From Gammaproteobacteria bacterium (GTDB taxonomy: Bacteria; Pseudomonadota; Gammaproteobacteria; DSM-16500), in NCBI GenBank assembly GCA_014132595.1, contig BMAG01000021.1, forward strand, positions 43,475 through 107,474: DNA of 64,000 nt. The letters are read 5' to 3'. The notes under the pieces are model-generated. The model made no database searches and was not told the DNA's origin. It saw only the letters and a list, made by a program, of their open reading frames with translations. Below are positions 8,623-17,951 of the stretch, piece by piece. Numbering within the stretch: position 1 is the first letter of the stretch; each line of letters opens with the position of its first letter. A program made the position numbers and the translations under genes.

Positions 8623-9138
8623 CTATTGCAGATCGCTTGCATGTATACCTAATATAAATAGTTGAAGCTCCGCAGCGACAACCCCTCGCTCATCACGCTT
8701 GAGGGAAAAATCACCTACTATTAATGCCCTGGGCCCATTAAAGAGTGCAAAGATAAATTTAACAAATTCAGAAAAATCACCAAGCGCATTGAGCTTTACC
8801 GGAAGTGCATTCATTCCCTCCACATTTTTTATTTTAAATAATTGAACATTGCTGACACTTATATTTTGCATAGAAGCATAATGATCAAGATAATCAATGA
8901 CACTTGCCGTATCTAGAAAATCATTATTCATCACTAACAGCGATTGTTTTTGTTTTTGCATAAAATCCATCATCATTTTTTTAGTATCGCTCACCCTAAT
9001 TATCAAATTTTTTTCCTCGATGTGATCTCGATAAATTTTAGATAAATTATTTTTAGTGCTTATAAAAATACAAACAGTCGTAATCAGAAGAATTAAAATA
9101 TATACATAAACCCAACGATTTTTATGAAATGCCATCAT
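8623..9138 (-). CDS. pilO: PilO-like inner-membrane pilus assembly protein
   Basis: 171 residues: a short cytoplasmic start, one transmembrane helix (about 9-27), a coiled-coil segment and a C-terminal alpha/beta region. That layout and the position between pilN and the secretin gene identify it as PilO-like; sequence signatures of PilO are weak. PilO pairs with PilN in the alignment complex of type IV pili. It overlaps pilN by 17 bases. The next gene downstream is the secretin, so the lipoprotein gene pilP that normally intervenes is absent. Confidence 0.7.
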   Translation of the reverse strand: MMAFHKNRWVYVYILILLITTVCIFISTKNNLSKIYRDHIEEKNLIIRVSDTKKMMMDFMQKQKQSLLVMNNDFLDTASVIDYLDHYASMQNISVSNVQLFKIKNVEGMNALPVKLNALGDFSEFVKFIFALFNGPRALIVGDFSLKRDERGVVAAELQLFILGIHASDLQ

Positions 9139-9667
9139 TTTTTAATTGGTTCACAAAAGGTAAAATCAAACGAACAAGCTGTAAACGAAAAAGTGCTGCG
9201 TAGGAAATCGAATCATTTTTCACATTCATAATAAGCATGGGTTGCGTTTTGTTCTCTGAATTATAGGTTTGCACAAACCGTGTCAACATCGAAACAGAAT
9301 CGATATTGCCCGTGACGACAATATGATTTTTTTGAGTGATTATCGCAGACCAGTCAACCATACCTTGAACTTCTTTTTCTACTGCTTTAAAAAAATGAAT
9401 TAACTCATACTGACTTGCATGAATCTGCTCCAGGATGGGCAACACCTCATTAGAATGATTTTGTTCTGTTTGACTATTTAGCTCAGTTAATTGATTTTTC
9501 AAATCTGAAATACGTGAATCATAGGCTTGTAACACTTGGCCCAATAAAATAGTGCTAACAAGCCAAAGAAATAACAATATTCCAAAACTATATATAAATA
9601 ATTTTCTTTTTTTTATATTTTCTGCATGAGCTATCGCACGCCATGGTAATAAATTTATCTCTACCAT
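9122..9667 (-). CDS. pilN: PilN-like pilus assembly protein
   Basis: About 181 residues from the ATG at 9667, which begins with the PilN hallmark M-x-EINLLPWR, the tail that docks into PilM. One transmembrane helix follows (about 22-43), then a coiled coil and a periplasmic alpha/beta domain. The longer open frame starting at 9709 adds 14 residues that lie inside pilM and do not resemble PilN. The start overlaps the pilM stop by seven bases, indicating translational coupling. PilN and PilO form the periplasmic part of the alignment complex. Confidence 0.85.
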   Translation of the reverse strand: MVEINLLPWRAIAHAENIKKRKLFIYSFGILLFLWLVSTILLGQVLQAYDSRISDLKNQLTELNSQTEQNHSNEVLPILEQIHASQYELIHFFKAVEKEVQGMVDWSAIITQKNHIVVTGNIDSVSMLTRFVQTYNSENKTQPMLIMNVKNDSISYAALFRLQLVRLILPFVNQLKNDGIS

Positions 9668-10278
9668 CGATGCATCCCGCGCAACGCAAGACCATAACTT
9701 ATAAACCATTTTTCATCGATTTCTAAATTATTTTTTTTGATGAAGAGGATTGCCCGATCTAGTGCATAACAATCAACATCGACAATTCGAATCTTTAATC
9801 CCGCACTCTTTGCAACAGTCACAGGCCCATTCACATGTTCAACAGAAGCTACTGCCAATAATAAATGACATTGCTGGTCATCAAGCGAGCCTGTTATTGC
9901 GTAATCATAGCAAAGACCCTCTGCACCCCCTGGCATACTCTGACTTAAATGACTCACCACTTCAGTTTCCATTTCAGAATCATGCGATCCTTTAACGATA
10001 GAAAAAGAATGAGTAGTCACACAATTTGCAGGCAAAGCAACGGCTGCATCAGAACTCTTAAGATTGTTTTTCCGTACCAACTCTTGCAAACAATCACTGA
10101 CTATCTCAGGCTCCTGAATTTTCCCATGGATAACAGCACCTGAAGGCAGCGAACAAGAAAGCGCGAGCTTTATTTTCTTTTTTTTCTTAAAACCTTGTAA
10201 TTGCATCAGCCGAATCTCATCATCTTGAATATCAAGACCCAGCAAAGGCCGCGGTAAAAAATACCTCCAATCTAACAA
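9661..10278 (-). CDS. pilM: PilM-like protein with apparent internal deletion
   Basis: Actin-like cytoplasmic ATPase of type IV pili, but only 205 residues against about 350 usually. The start is normal (PRPLLGLDIQDDEIRLMQLQ), and the region up to AGLKIRIVDVDCYALDRA (about residue 175) follows PilM. The sequence then jumps within about 20 residues to YGLALRG, which is normally the very end of PilM. The second nucleotide-binding subdomain (phosphate-2 and adenosine loops) seems to be missing. There is no frameshift, and the pilN overlap is intact, so this looks like an established short form rather than recent decay. E. coli HofM (about 259) is also short. Confidence 0.8.
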   Translation of the reverse strand: MLDWRYFLPRPLLGLDIQDDEIRLMQLQGFKKKKKIKLALSCSLPSGAVIHGKIQEPEIVSDCLQELVRKNNLKSSDAAVALPANCVTTHSFSIVKGSHDSEMETEVVSHLSQSMPGGAEGLCYDYAITGSLDDQQCHLLLAVASVEHVNGPVTVAKSAGLKIRIVDVDCYALDRAILFIKKNNLEIDEKWFISYGLALRGMHRW

Positions 10279-10478
10279 TCTTTATTCTCCAAAAAAGCCA
10301 TTTATAGGGATACGCTATTAAAAAATTTATTAGTATTCAGTGAGTTACGACAAGAAGACGTGACAAATGAGTAGAGTTAGTGAAAATGATGAAAAACAGA
10401 CAAAAATATAAAGATAAGAGTGATATATTCCCCATTTTTATAGTAAAATGCAAGTTCATTTTTACAATAAATTGGCTC

Positions 10479-12839
10479 ATGAACGTTCTTTTACGCTTTT
10501 TACAAAGATTATTACTTTTTATTTGCTTGTCGCTTAGCATTGTTGGCGTTGGCGTACTTTATTATATTGTCTTTCAATTACCAAGCGTCGATGAGCTTAA
10601 AACCATTCAATTACAAGTACCTTTACAGATTTTTACGAAAGATAAAAAATTATTGGCAGAATATGGTGAGGTTCGACGTATCCCGCTGCCTTACGATCAA
10701 ATTCCAAAACAGCTCATTGACGCAGTGCTTGCAACAGAAGATCAGCGTTATTTCCAACATCCTGGGATTGATATTCCAGGGTTAATGAGAGCTGCGATTA
10801 AATTAGCTGCTACTGGCAGAAAAGATGAAGGCGGCAGCACCATCACCATGCAGGTTGCGCGCAGCTTCTACTTAAATCCGCATAAAACCTTTGGTCGTAA
10901 ATTACGTGAAATTTTACTCGCACTCAAAATAGAACATAAACTCAGTAAACAGAAAATCCTCGAACTCTATCTAAATAAAATATTCCTGGGTGCTCGCGCG
11001 TACGGTGTTGAAGCGGCGGCTGAAATTTATTATGGCAAACCGCTCAATCAACTGACTTTGGATCAGTTCGCCATGTTAGCCGGCTTACCCCAAGCCCCTT
11101 CGGCACTCAATCCATTGACACATCCTGCTGCTGCATTAAAACGCCGCAATCACGTTTTAAGCCGTATGTATGAATTACATTACATCACTGAAAAAGCCTA
11201 TAAAGCTGCTATTGAAGCGCCTCTGAATGCGCACTACCATGATTTACAAATCCAGGTAAAAGCACCGTATGTTGGAGAGCTCGTACGTCAACAATTGCAG
11301 CAGCTCTATGGCGATAAAGTTTTTACCGATAATTTTAAAGTCTACACGACCATTGACAGCCAGCTTCAAAATGCCGCTAATCAATCTGTTCATGATGGAC
11401 TCATTGCTTATGATCAACGTCATGGTTATCGCGGTCCCGAACAAAATTTTGGAACACCCAGCCTAAAGCATATGGAAGAATGGGAAAAAGCACTCGGCAA
11501 AATCCCCGTCATTAATGGTCTTGAACCTGCTGTGATTGTCGATATGAATGCACATTCCATCACTGCATTACGTGCGAATGGCTCACTCGTGATGATTCCG
11601 TGGCAAGGATTGTCCTGGGCGCGAAAGCAGCTCAGCCCTGATTTATTAGGCCGCATGCCAAAAAGCACCTCTGAGATAGTCAACTTAGGGGATGTCATCC
11701 GAATCATGGAAACAAAGCAAGGCTGGCGTCTTTCTCAAATTCCTTTAGCAGAAGCGGGCATCATCGCCTTAGATCCAACCGATGGCAAAATTTTAGCGCT
11801 GGTGGGCGGATTTGATTTTCAGCATAGTAGTTTTGACCGCATCACAAGCGCAAATCGTCAACCTGGCTCAAGTCTTAAACCTTTTATTTATTCTGCTGCA
11901 TTAGATAAGGGATATACACTTGCAAGCGTCATTAATGATGCGCCGGTTGTCGTAGAAAATCCAACAGATAGCAGCTTGTGGCGTCCGCAAAATGATGAAC
12001 ATCGTTTTTATGGCCCCACACGATTAAGAGATGCGCTCACCTTATCTCGAAACCTGGTCTCGATTCGATTACTTAATCAAATCGGATTGCCTTACGCCAT
12101 TCATTATATGCAGCGATTTGGCTTTACCGCAGAACAATTACCCCAAGGCTTGTCACTAGCGCTCGGCACTGCATTGGTTACCCCTATCCAAATGGCAGCG
12201 GGTTATGCTGTATTTGCAAATGGCGGATTTAAAGTCGTACCTTTTGCAATCGACTCCATCCGCGATAAAGAAGGCCAAGTGATTTATCAGGCAAAACCAC
12301 TCGCGGCTTGTTTCAGCAACTGCGCAACGCAACCCGCTAATAGTTACGCGCCTCGCGTTGTCAGTCCGCAAAATGCTTATCTCATCACATCAACCTTACA
12401 TGATGTCATTCAACGCGGGACAGCAACGCTCGCTCGCAGCTTGCAACGTAAAGATCTAGCAGGTAAAACCGGTACAACACAAAATCAAGTCGATGCGTGG
12501 TTTGCGGGCTACAATAGTGACGTCATCGCTGTTGCCTGGGTTGGCTATGATCAACAACAACGTTCATTACATGAGTGGGGGAATCAGGCAGCTCTTCCTT
12601 TATGGATTCAGTTTATGCAAGCCGCATTAGAAGGACGCCCAGAACATCCTCTTGAACAGCCCTCCGATATTGTCAGCGTACGTATTGATCCACTGACCGG
12701 TAAACGCGCATCGGCTCATGATCCTGCGGGAATTTTTGAATACTTCATGAAACCTTATATTCCTGAAGAAGAACAAACGACAGTCGCAGCGCAGCAGGAT
12801 AGTAATACGGCAGCGCCTGAAGGCGGAGGCGTTTATTAG
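10479..12839 (+). CDS. mrcA: Penicillin-binding protein 1A, bifunctional
   Basis: Peptidoglycan glycosyltransferase/transpeptidase (about 786 residues) anchored by one N-terminal helix (residues about 9-32). Glycosyltransferase motifs are ATEDQRYFQHPGID with the catalytic glutamate at about residue 87, and GGSTITMQ. Transpeptidase motifs are SSLK (S464, K467), SRN, and KTGTT beginning at about K663. The open frame extends 33 codons further upstream, but those residues are unlike PBP1A, so the ATG at 10479 is preferred even though its ribosome site is weak. It is divergent from pilM, the arrangement seen in many gammaproteobacteria. Confidence 0.94.
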   Translation: MNVLLRFLQRLLLFICLSLSIVGVGVLYYIVFQLPSVDELKTIQLQVPLQIFTKDKKLLAEYGEVRRIPLPYDQIPKQLIDAVLATEDQRYFQHPGIDIPGLMRAAIKLAATGRKDEGGSTITMQVARSFYLNPHKTFGRKLREILLALKIEHKLSKQKILELYLNKIFLGARAYGVEAAAEIYYGKPLNQLTLDQFAMLAGLPQAPSALNPLTHPAAALKRRNHVLSRMYELHYITEKAYKAAIEAPLNAHYHDLQIQVKAPYVGELVRQQLQQLYGDKVFTDNFKVYTTIDSQLQNAANQSVHDGLIAYDQRHGYRGPEQNFGTPSLKHMEEWEKALGKIPVINGLEPAVIVDMNAHSITALRANGSLVMIPWQGLSWARKQLSPDLLGRMPKSTSEIVNLGDVIRIMETKQGWRLSQIPLAEAGIIALDPTDGKILALVGGFDFQHSSFDRITSANRQPGSSLKPFIYSAALDKGYTLASVINDAPVVVENPTDSSLWRPQNDEHRFYGPTRLRDALTLSRNLVSIRLLNQIGLPYAIHYMQRFGFTAEQLPQGLSLALGTALVTPIQMAAGYAVFANGGFKVVPFAIDSIRDKEGQVIYQAKPLAACFSNCATQPANSYAPRVVSPQNAYLITSTLHDVIQRGTATLARSLQRKDLAGKTGTTQNQVDAWFAGYNSDVIAVAWVGYDQQQRSLHEWGNQAALPLWIQFMQAALEGRPEHPLEQPSDIVSVRIDPLTGKRASAHDPAGIFEYFMKPYIPEEEQTTVAAQQDSNTAAPEGGGVY

Positions 12840-12875
12840 TTTACTGAGGCCCCATATCGAAGGTACGAAAAGAGC

Positions 12876-13979
12876 CTAGGGGAAACCAAAAATTCTATTT
12901 AAGAAATCCTGATTTTCCGCACTCATCACAACATCTTTTAAATTCACAAATGCAAACTCATGCCCACGATTAAAACGTTTACGCAATAGATCAAAAATTC
13001 CATCGCCTTCTTCACGATAGGCTTTTTTCATCAAACGAGTCACATCGAGTGGATTATAGATGGCTAATACAATATCTCGCCAATCGGCAAATTTTCCTTC
13101 AAAAGAAATTTCTGTTCTAGGAAATTCGGGGTCTATTATTTTTTTATCGGGAATAATACCTTGTTGTATCGCATCATGATAAATCATTTCCATACCGCGA
13201 TATTTGCTTTGCACAGAATGCCCCGCAATATGCGGAGATGCAATCATTGTATTTAGCAAAACTTCCTTTTTAATATTCGGCTCATTTTCCCAAACATCTA
13301 AACACCAAATCAAATGCTTTCCGTAATGTAATAGATCTGAAAAATCAATGACTGAACCGCGGCCTGCATTTAATAAGATGCAATCTTTTTTTTGTCGTTG
13401 TAAAAAATTTTTTTCAATGAGATGGTAGGTGGGGTAGGGCTGTTCTTTTGTTAATGGAGTGTGTAACAAAATAAAATCTAAATCTGAAAATTCTTCAATA
13501 GGTGTCGAGGTAAAATCCTTTTCTTGTTCTGCTCGCAAAGGATCGCATTGTACGACATCAAAACCCAGTATTTTTAATTTATCGACAACTTTACTGCCAA
13601 CTCTTCCAACGCCAATTACACCGGCTCGACATTTTTTTTGCAACAATAAACCCTGAGTTTGTAAAGCTGCAACCACTGAAACAACATACTCTGCAACAGC
13701 CACCGCATTACAACCCAATGCAGCGCTCCATTGAATACCCGCTCTATCAAGCCATTCTTTATCGAAATGGTCTGTTCCGGTGACGGTACTTCCAACAAAT
13801 TTTACTTTGGTATCCTGCAAAAGAGCTTCATTAATTTTCGTGACAGAACGGATTAATAAAATATCCGCATCAACTACATCACGCCGCGTCAATGATCGTC
13901 CTTTTTTTAAAAGGATATTACCGTAAGCACCAAAATAATGCTTTACACAAGGAATTTCTTCATCCGCGACAATCAGCAT
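12876..13979 (-). CDS. pdxB: Erythronate-4-phosphate dehydrogenase
   Basis: NAD-dependent D-2-hydroxyacid dehydrogenase acting second in the deoxyxylulose-phosphate-dependent pyridoxal 5'-phosphate pathway. PdxB features: IRSVTKIN near residue 45, STVTGTDHFD near 64-73, GCNAVAVAEYVV, the Rossmann GVGRVG at residues 123-128, and a C-terminal dimerisation region. The length of 367 fits. Its first 20 bases overlap the end of ubiA, so it belongs to a leftward ubiC-ubiA-pdxB operon. PdxA, a later enzyme of the same pathway, is at 32.2 kb. Confidence 0.93.
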   Translation of the reverse strand: MLIVADEEIPCVKHYFGAYGNILLKKGRSLTRRDVVDADILLIRSVTKINEALLQDTKVKFVGSTVTGTDHFDKEWLDRAGIQWSAALGCNAVAVAEYVVSVVAALQTQGLLLQKKCRAGVIGVGRVGSKVVDKLKILGFDVVQCDPLRAEQEKDFTSTPIEEFSDLDFILLHTPLTKEQPYPTYHLIEKNFLQRQKKDCILLNAGRGSVIDFSDLLHYGKHLIWCLDVWENEPNIKKEVLLNTMIASPHIAGHSVQSKYRGMEMIYHDAIQQGIIPDKKIIDPEFPRTEISFEGKFADWRDIVLAIYNPLDVTRLMKKAYREEGDGIFDLLRKRFNRGHEFAFVNLKDVVMSAENQDFLNRIFGFP

Positions 13980-14826
13980 AACTTAATAAGATTCCTATAA
14001 AAATAACACAGCCAACCCAATGGTTGTTTAAGAATGCCTTAAAACAATTTTCAGGAATCGCATCTTTGATTAACACTTGCTGGTATATCAACAGAATACC
14101 CGCAATGACCAAGCTCAAATAATAAAATATCGTTAGTTGAAAAACATAGCCTACCCAGCAAAGCATTAATAAGAAAACAATTTGCAAAAAACCTACCATC
14201 CATTTGTCCGCCCTTCCCCATAAAATAGCAGTGGATTTAACGCCAATCCTCATATCATCCGGTCGATCCACCATGGCATATAACGTATCATACATAATAG
14301 GCCATAAAAATGCGGCAAAAAACACTAACCATCCTTGAAAGGATACCGTGCCCGTTAAAGCAGAAAAAGCCATTGGAACACCCCATGAAAATGCAACGCC
14401 GAGGCCCACTTGAGGTAAATTTGTAAATCTTTTTAAAAAAGGATAACCGGCAGCAAGCAGCGCACCAATAAAAGCAAGGAAAATAGTTAATTTATTCAGA
14501 AACAAAACAAGAAAAAATGCACACAACAACAAACTTAAAAATAATATCATGGCATCTTTCACACGGATTCTTGAATTTGGTAAAGGTCTATCCTGTGTGC
14601 GCGCAACAAATCCATCAAAATGACGATCAGCAATGTCATTAATGACACATCCTGCAGAGCGCATTAAAAAACAACCTAACACAAAAATAAATACAACGAC
14701 CTTATCCGGCGATCCTGCACCTGCCAACCACAATGCCCATAAAGTAGGCCATAACACGAGAAAAAATCCGATCGGTTTTTTGATTCGCATTAACAAAGCA
14801 CACTGCTTCATTTTATCAAGATTCAT
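13960..14826 (-). CDS. ubiA: 4-hydroxybenzoate polyprenyltransferase
   Basis: Inner-membrane enzyme attaching the polyprenyl chain to 4-hydroxybenzoate in ubiquinone synthesis. It is strongly hydrophobic with eight or nine predicted helices. The first aspartate-rich motif NDIADRHFD is at residues 63-71 and the second is around DRPDDMRIGVKST. At 288 residues it is standard. Overlaps ubiC by four bases upstream and pdxB downstream, so substrate-making (UbiC) and substrate-using enzymes are coupled. Confidence 0.95.
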   Translation of the reverse strand: MNLDKMKQCALLMRIKKPIGFFLVLWPTLWALWLAGAGSPDKVVVFIFVLGCFLMRSAGCVINDIADRHFDGFVARTQDRPLPNSRIRVKDAMILFLSLLLCAFFLVLFLNKLTIFLAFIGALLAAGYPFLKRFTNLPQVGLGVAFSWGVPMAFSALTGTVSFQGWLVFFAAFLWPIMYDTLYAMVDRPDDMRIGVKSTAILWGRADKWMVGFLQIVFLLMLCWVGYVFQLTIFYYLSLVIAGILLIYQQVLIKDAIPENCFKAFLNNHWVGCVIFIGILLSYADCRG

Positions 14827-15365
14827 ACAGTTGCAATATCCGGTAAGAATACTTCTGTCAGTAATAATGGTTTATCACGAACAGAAAAGAGAGAACGCCT
14901 TGCCCATAAATCAGGCAATGCACAATCAGCCGCCTGCTTCACTTTATCATGCCATCTTTCCCCCGGCTGCAAGCAAGCAATTTCAAATGCACTTCGCTTC
15001 ATGGTGGGATCTTTAAATAAAACAGAGCCTAGGGAACGATCCTTTAATTGTGCCAGTTGTTGCTGCTCACCTGTCAGAGTCGTACGTGGAATCACGGTTC
15101 GTGCGAACATCCACTGCTTTCCTACACTTACGATCAACACTTCGCGCACAAGCGCATGTTTTCTGTCTTCTATCCCTAAAAGCTTTCTTTCTTCAGTCTC
15201 AGGACAGGCAAAACCTTCTTGCAATACCTGAATACGAGCATTATTTATTCCTTGCTGGACTAACCGCTGCATAAATGAACCTGAAAATCCGACCCAGACT
15301 CGAAATGGGCCAGGAATTTCAGCTTCTTGTATTTTCCAAAGAGGATTTTTTCTTTTTTTCATCAT
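14823..15365 (-). CDS. ubiC: Chorismate pyruvate-lyase
   Basis: Converts chorismate to 4-hydroxybenzoate and pyruvate, the first committed step of ubiquinone synthesis. The 180-residue protein has the UbiC pattern: REVLIVSVGKQWMFARTVIP (about residues 76-95) and LGSVLFKDPTMKRSAFEIA (about 112-130), with the conserved Arg and the C-terminal Leu-Leu-Thr-Glu-Val-Phe-Leu strand holding the active-site Glu. It is the first gene of the leftward ubiC-ubiA-pdxB operon, divergent from the flavoprotein gene at 15.4 kb across a 63-base AT-rich gap that must hold both promoters. Confidence 0.9.
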   Translation of the reverse strand: MMKKRKNPLWKIQEAEIPGPFRVWVGFSGSFMQRLVQQGINNARIQVLQEGFACPETEERKLLGIEDRKHALVREVLIVSVGKQWMFARTVIPRTTLTGEQQQLAQLKDRSLGSVLFKDPTMKRSAFEIACLQPGERWHDKVKQAADCALPDLWARRSLFSVRDKPLLLTEVFLPDIATV

Positions 15366-15428
15366 AAATTTAACTTCATAATTTTTTATTGTACTATAGC
15401 GTAAGAATTAACATATTAGGTTTTTTTA

Positions 15429-16574
15429 ATGTCACAACCCATCGTTATTATAGGTACTGGCCTTGCAGGCTATCAACTGGCACGCGAATTTCGCAAGATC
15501 AGTCCGGACATCCCTTTAACCCTGATCACGGCTGATGATGGCCGCTATTATCCAAAACCTGAAATCAGCACGGCTCTGACCCGCGGCAAAACACCTGACG
15601 AGATCACAACTTCTACCGCAGACAAAATGACCACTCAACTCAATGCAACGATTCATACAAATGCACATGTTTCTGCCATTGACGCTGAGCGGCAACTTGT
15701 TTTTATCAATGATGAAGCGATTGCCTATGAAAAGCTAGTCTTAGCTTGTGGCGCTGAAGTCATTAATCCGCAATTAAAAGGCGATGGTGCTGAAGATGTG
15801 TTATCCATTAACCATATTTATCATTATACAACTTTTCAGGAACGTATAAAAAATAAAAAAACGATCGCCATTCTAGGTGCAGGATTGATCGGATGCGAGT
15901 TTGCCAATGATCTTGGCAACGCCCGCTATCAAGTACACATGATCACGCCTGCAAAATCACCTTTAGATCTGCTTGTTCCCGAAAAAATTGGCAAAATCCT
16001 GCAGGAAGCATTAGAGGAAAATAATGTTCGTTTTCACTTTGAATGCACCGCCACTCGCGTAAACAAAATATCGAGGGGTTATTGCCTGGAACTTTCAAAT
16101 GGGAATGAATTAGAAGCTGATTTTGTCATTTCTGCCATTGGACTAAGACCGCATACCGCTTTAGCAAGTACGGCGGGTATTAAAATAAACAGAGGGATCT
16201 TGGTAAACCGCTATCTAGAAACCAGTGTAAAAAATATTTATGCCTTAGGTGATTGCGCCGAAGTAGAGGGCCATGTATTACCTTTTATTACACCTATTCT
16301 CAATTGTTCCAGAGCACTTGCTAAAACTCTCAACGGTGAGCGCACATCCGTAGATTATCCCGCGATGCCCGTGGTGGTTAAAACACCAGCACATCCCATT
16401 GTTGTTTGCCCACCCCCCAAAAATATGGAAGGAAAATGGGAAATAGAAACACACAATAATAGTATTCGCGCTTTATTCTTTAACCAGCAACAACAGCTTT
16501 ATGGTTTCATACTAACCAACGAAACAGTCAAAGAACGGGCTATATTAGTAAAGCAGATGCCGAAATTGTTTTAG
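15429..16574 (+). CDS. FAD/NAD(P)-dependent oxidoreductase, rubredoxin-reductase-like
   Basis: 381-residue two-dinucleotide-binding-domain flavoprotein. The FAD-binding GTGLAG is at residues 9-14, a second NAD(P)-binding GAGLIG lies near residue 154, and the FAD-phosphate motif IYALGDCAE is near residue 272. Overall it resembles rubredoxin-NAD reductases, which pass electrons from NADH to rubredoxin. No rubredoxin gene is adjacent, though in pseudomonads rubA-rubB and ubiC-ubiA sit together, as the reductase and ubiC do here. The electron acceptor in this organism is therefore unknown. Confidence 0.8.
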   Translation: MSQPIVIIGTGLAGYQLAREFRKISPDIPLTLITADDGRYYPKPEISTALTRGKTPDEITTSTADKMTTQLNATIHTNAHVSAIDAERQLVFINDEAIAYEKLVLACGAEVINPQLKGDGAEDVLSINHIYHYTTFQERIKNKKTIAILGAGLIGCEFANDLGNARYQVHMITPAKSPLDLLVPEKIGKILQEALEENNVRFHFECTATRVNKISRGYCLELSNGNELEADFVISAIGLRPHTALASTAGIKINRGILVNRYLETSVKNIYALGDCAEVEGHVLPFITPILNCSRALAKTLNGERTSVDYPAMPVVVKTPAHPIVVCPPPKNMEGKWEIETHNNSIRALFFNQQQQLYGFILTNETVKERAILVKQMPKLF

Positions 16575-16704
16575 CCTTCTCTTCATCACAAACTTTCACC
16601 ATGAAGGTAGATATTTATCTAGGACAGCGAAATCAATGGGTTGCGAATCATGCCCAAATGTGCACATAATTTACTAAGCTGTGCTCACAAAAGGTAACCC
16701 GCTC

Positions 16705-17295
16705 ATGATGTCTTTGTATACCGCAACGATTACTTTAATCCTTGTCATGGACCCCTTAGGCAACATTCCGATTTTTTTATCAGTGCTCAATAATGTTGAC
16801 CCCAAGCGTCGGAAGTTACTCATCCTGCGAGAAACCTTTATTGCTTTTTTAATCTTGGCGGCTTTTTTATTTTTTGGAAAAAATTTATTAGAAGGTATGA
16901 GTATCTCTGAACCGGCTCTTGCTATTTCAGGGGGTATTATTTTGTTTCTCATTGCAATCCACATGATTTTTCCTCCTGAATTTGTGAGCAAAGAATCTAA
17001 AACTATCGGAGAACCTTTTATTGTTCCACTGGCAATCCCGCTCATTGCGGGCCCCTCCGCCATGACAGTCGTAATTTTACTGGCAAATCAAAATCCTCAT
17101 TATCTTGGACGGTGGTTATTAGCCTTATTTATCGCGTCGGCCGTTTGCACTGTCACTCTTGTCTTTGCGGATTTTCTCCGAAAAATATTGGGTGATCGCG
17201 GCATCACTGCGGTAGAACGTTTGATGGGAATGATATTAACAACAATGGCCGTGCAAATGTTTTTAACAGGGATTAGTGCGTTTTTCCATATTTAA
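16705..17295 (+). CDS. MarC-family integral membrane protein
   Basis: About 196 residues with six predicted transmembrane helices. The family pattern LILVMDPLGNIPIF is at residues about 10-23, and a second PLAIPLIAGPSAMTVVIL near residue 105. MarC/YhgN proteins are inner-membrane proteins of unproven transport function; older claims of a link to multidrug resistance are not supported for MarC. The ATG at 16705 follows AAAGG and is preferred over an upstream GTG at 16681. YhgN of E. coli is almost the same length. Confidence 0.85.
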   Translation: MMSLYTATITLILVMDPLGNIPIFLSVLNNVDPKRRKLLILRETFIAFLILAAFLFFGKNLLEGMSISEPALAISGGIILFLIAIHMIFPPEFVSKESKTIGEPFIVPLAIPLIAGPSAMTVVILLANQNPHYLGRWLLALFIASAVCTVTLVFADFLRKILGDRGITAVERLMGMILTTMAVQMFLTGISAFFHI

Positions 17296-17306
17296 GAGAG
17301 GCTTTC

Positions 17307-17780
17307 ATGTTTAATTATATTAGCAAAAACATTCTTCCTGATGAAAAAATTCTTTACCGTACGAAAAAACATTGGATTATTTTTCTAATACCCTTTGTTT
17401 TAACCATCATGACCGTCTTTTTTTTCCTGAATTCAAATCCATTCGTCGTTAAACTTTCTTTCATCATGTTAATTGTCACGCTTTTATATTGGATGAATCA
17501 ATTCTTGTTGTATTATGCCTCTGAATTTGCGATTACAGATAAACGTGTGATGATGCGGGAAGGCTTTTTTTACAGACATACGAATGAAACACGTTTGACA
17601 GCGATTTCTAATGTAGGAGCAACACAAAGTTTACTTGCACAAGCACTGAGTTATGGAACCGTTTTTATTAATACTTTTGGCGGTGAAACAGATGCTTTTA
17701 CGGAGCTTGATAACCCTGTTTTGTTTCAGAAAAAGTTGCAGGAATTATTGTATGCAACAAAACCTGATACCAAAATGTAA
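17307..17780 (+). CDS. PH-domain membrane protein (bacterial PH, YdbS/YdbT-like)
   Basis: 157 residues. It opens with the LPDEKILYRTKKHW motif usual before bacterial PH domains. Two transmembrane helices follow (about 22-43 and 48-70), then a PH-like domain containing FAITDKRVMMREGFF and SYGTVFINTFGG. Bacterial PH2 proteins sit in the inner membrane and their role is mostly unknown. It starts 11 bases after marC and is probably in the same transcript. Confidence 0.82.
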   Translation: MFNYISKNILPDEKILYRTKKHWIIFLIPFVLTIMTVFFFLNSNPFVVKLSFIMLIVTLLYWMNQFLLYYASEFAITDKRVMMREGFFYRHTNETRLTAISNVGATQSLLAQALSYGTVFINTFGGETDAFTELDNPVLFQKKLQELLYATKPDTKM

Positions 17781-17792
17781 AGGTTTTTTTTA

Positions 17793-17918
17793 TTAAAAAA
17801 AATAATTCAATACAGCTGTTAACGCAAAACCTGCGATAGCAAGTACGGTCATTAATTGAAGCAGTGTTAAACCAAATTTGCGATAAGGACGTAAATTTTC
17901 TTTTTGTCTGGATTGCAT
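17793..17918 (-). CDS. 41-residue prepilin-like membrane microprotein
   Basis: Small gene read from the sequence. An ATG at 17918 is preceded at good spacing by GAGG and encodes 41 residues ending in TAA at 17793. After a basic head (MQSRQKENLRPYRK) comes FG followed by LTLLQLMTVLAIAGFALTAVL. This is strikingly like the class III prepilin signal, in which a glycine precedes FTLIELMIVVAI; here the usual Glu5 is Gln. There is no globular pilin domain. It could be a minimal pilin-like peptide or simply a single-pass membrane microprotein that resembles one. Confidence 0.6.
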   Translation of the reverse strand: MQSRQKENLRPYRKFGLTLLQLMTVLAIAGFALTAVLNYFF

Positions 17919-17951
17919 TATTCTAACCTCTTGGATAATTCAAATTTTTAA

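Noticed and set aside
10380..10478. 33-codon upstream extension of PBP1A
   Set aside because: The residues (MKMMKNRQKYKDK and on) are unlike any PBP1A start, and the normal membrane anchor begins after the ATG at 10479.
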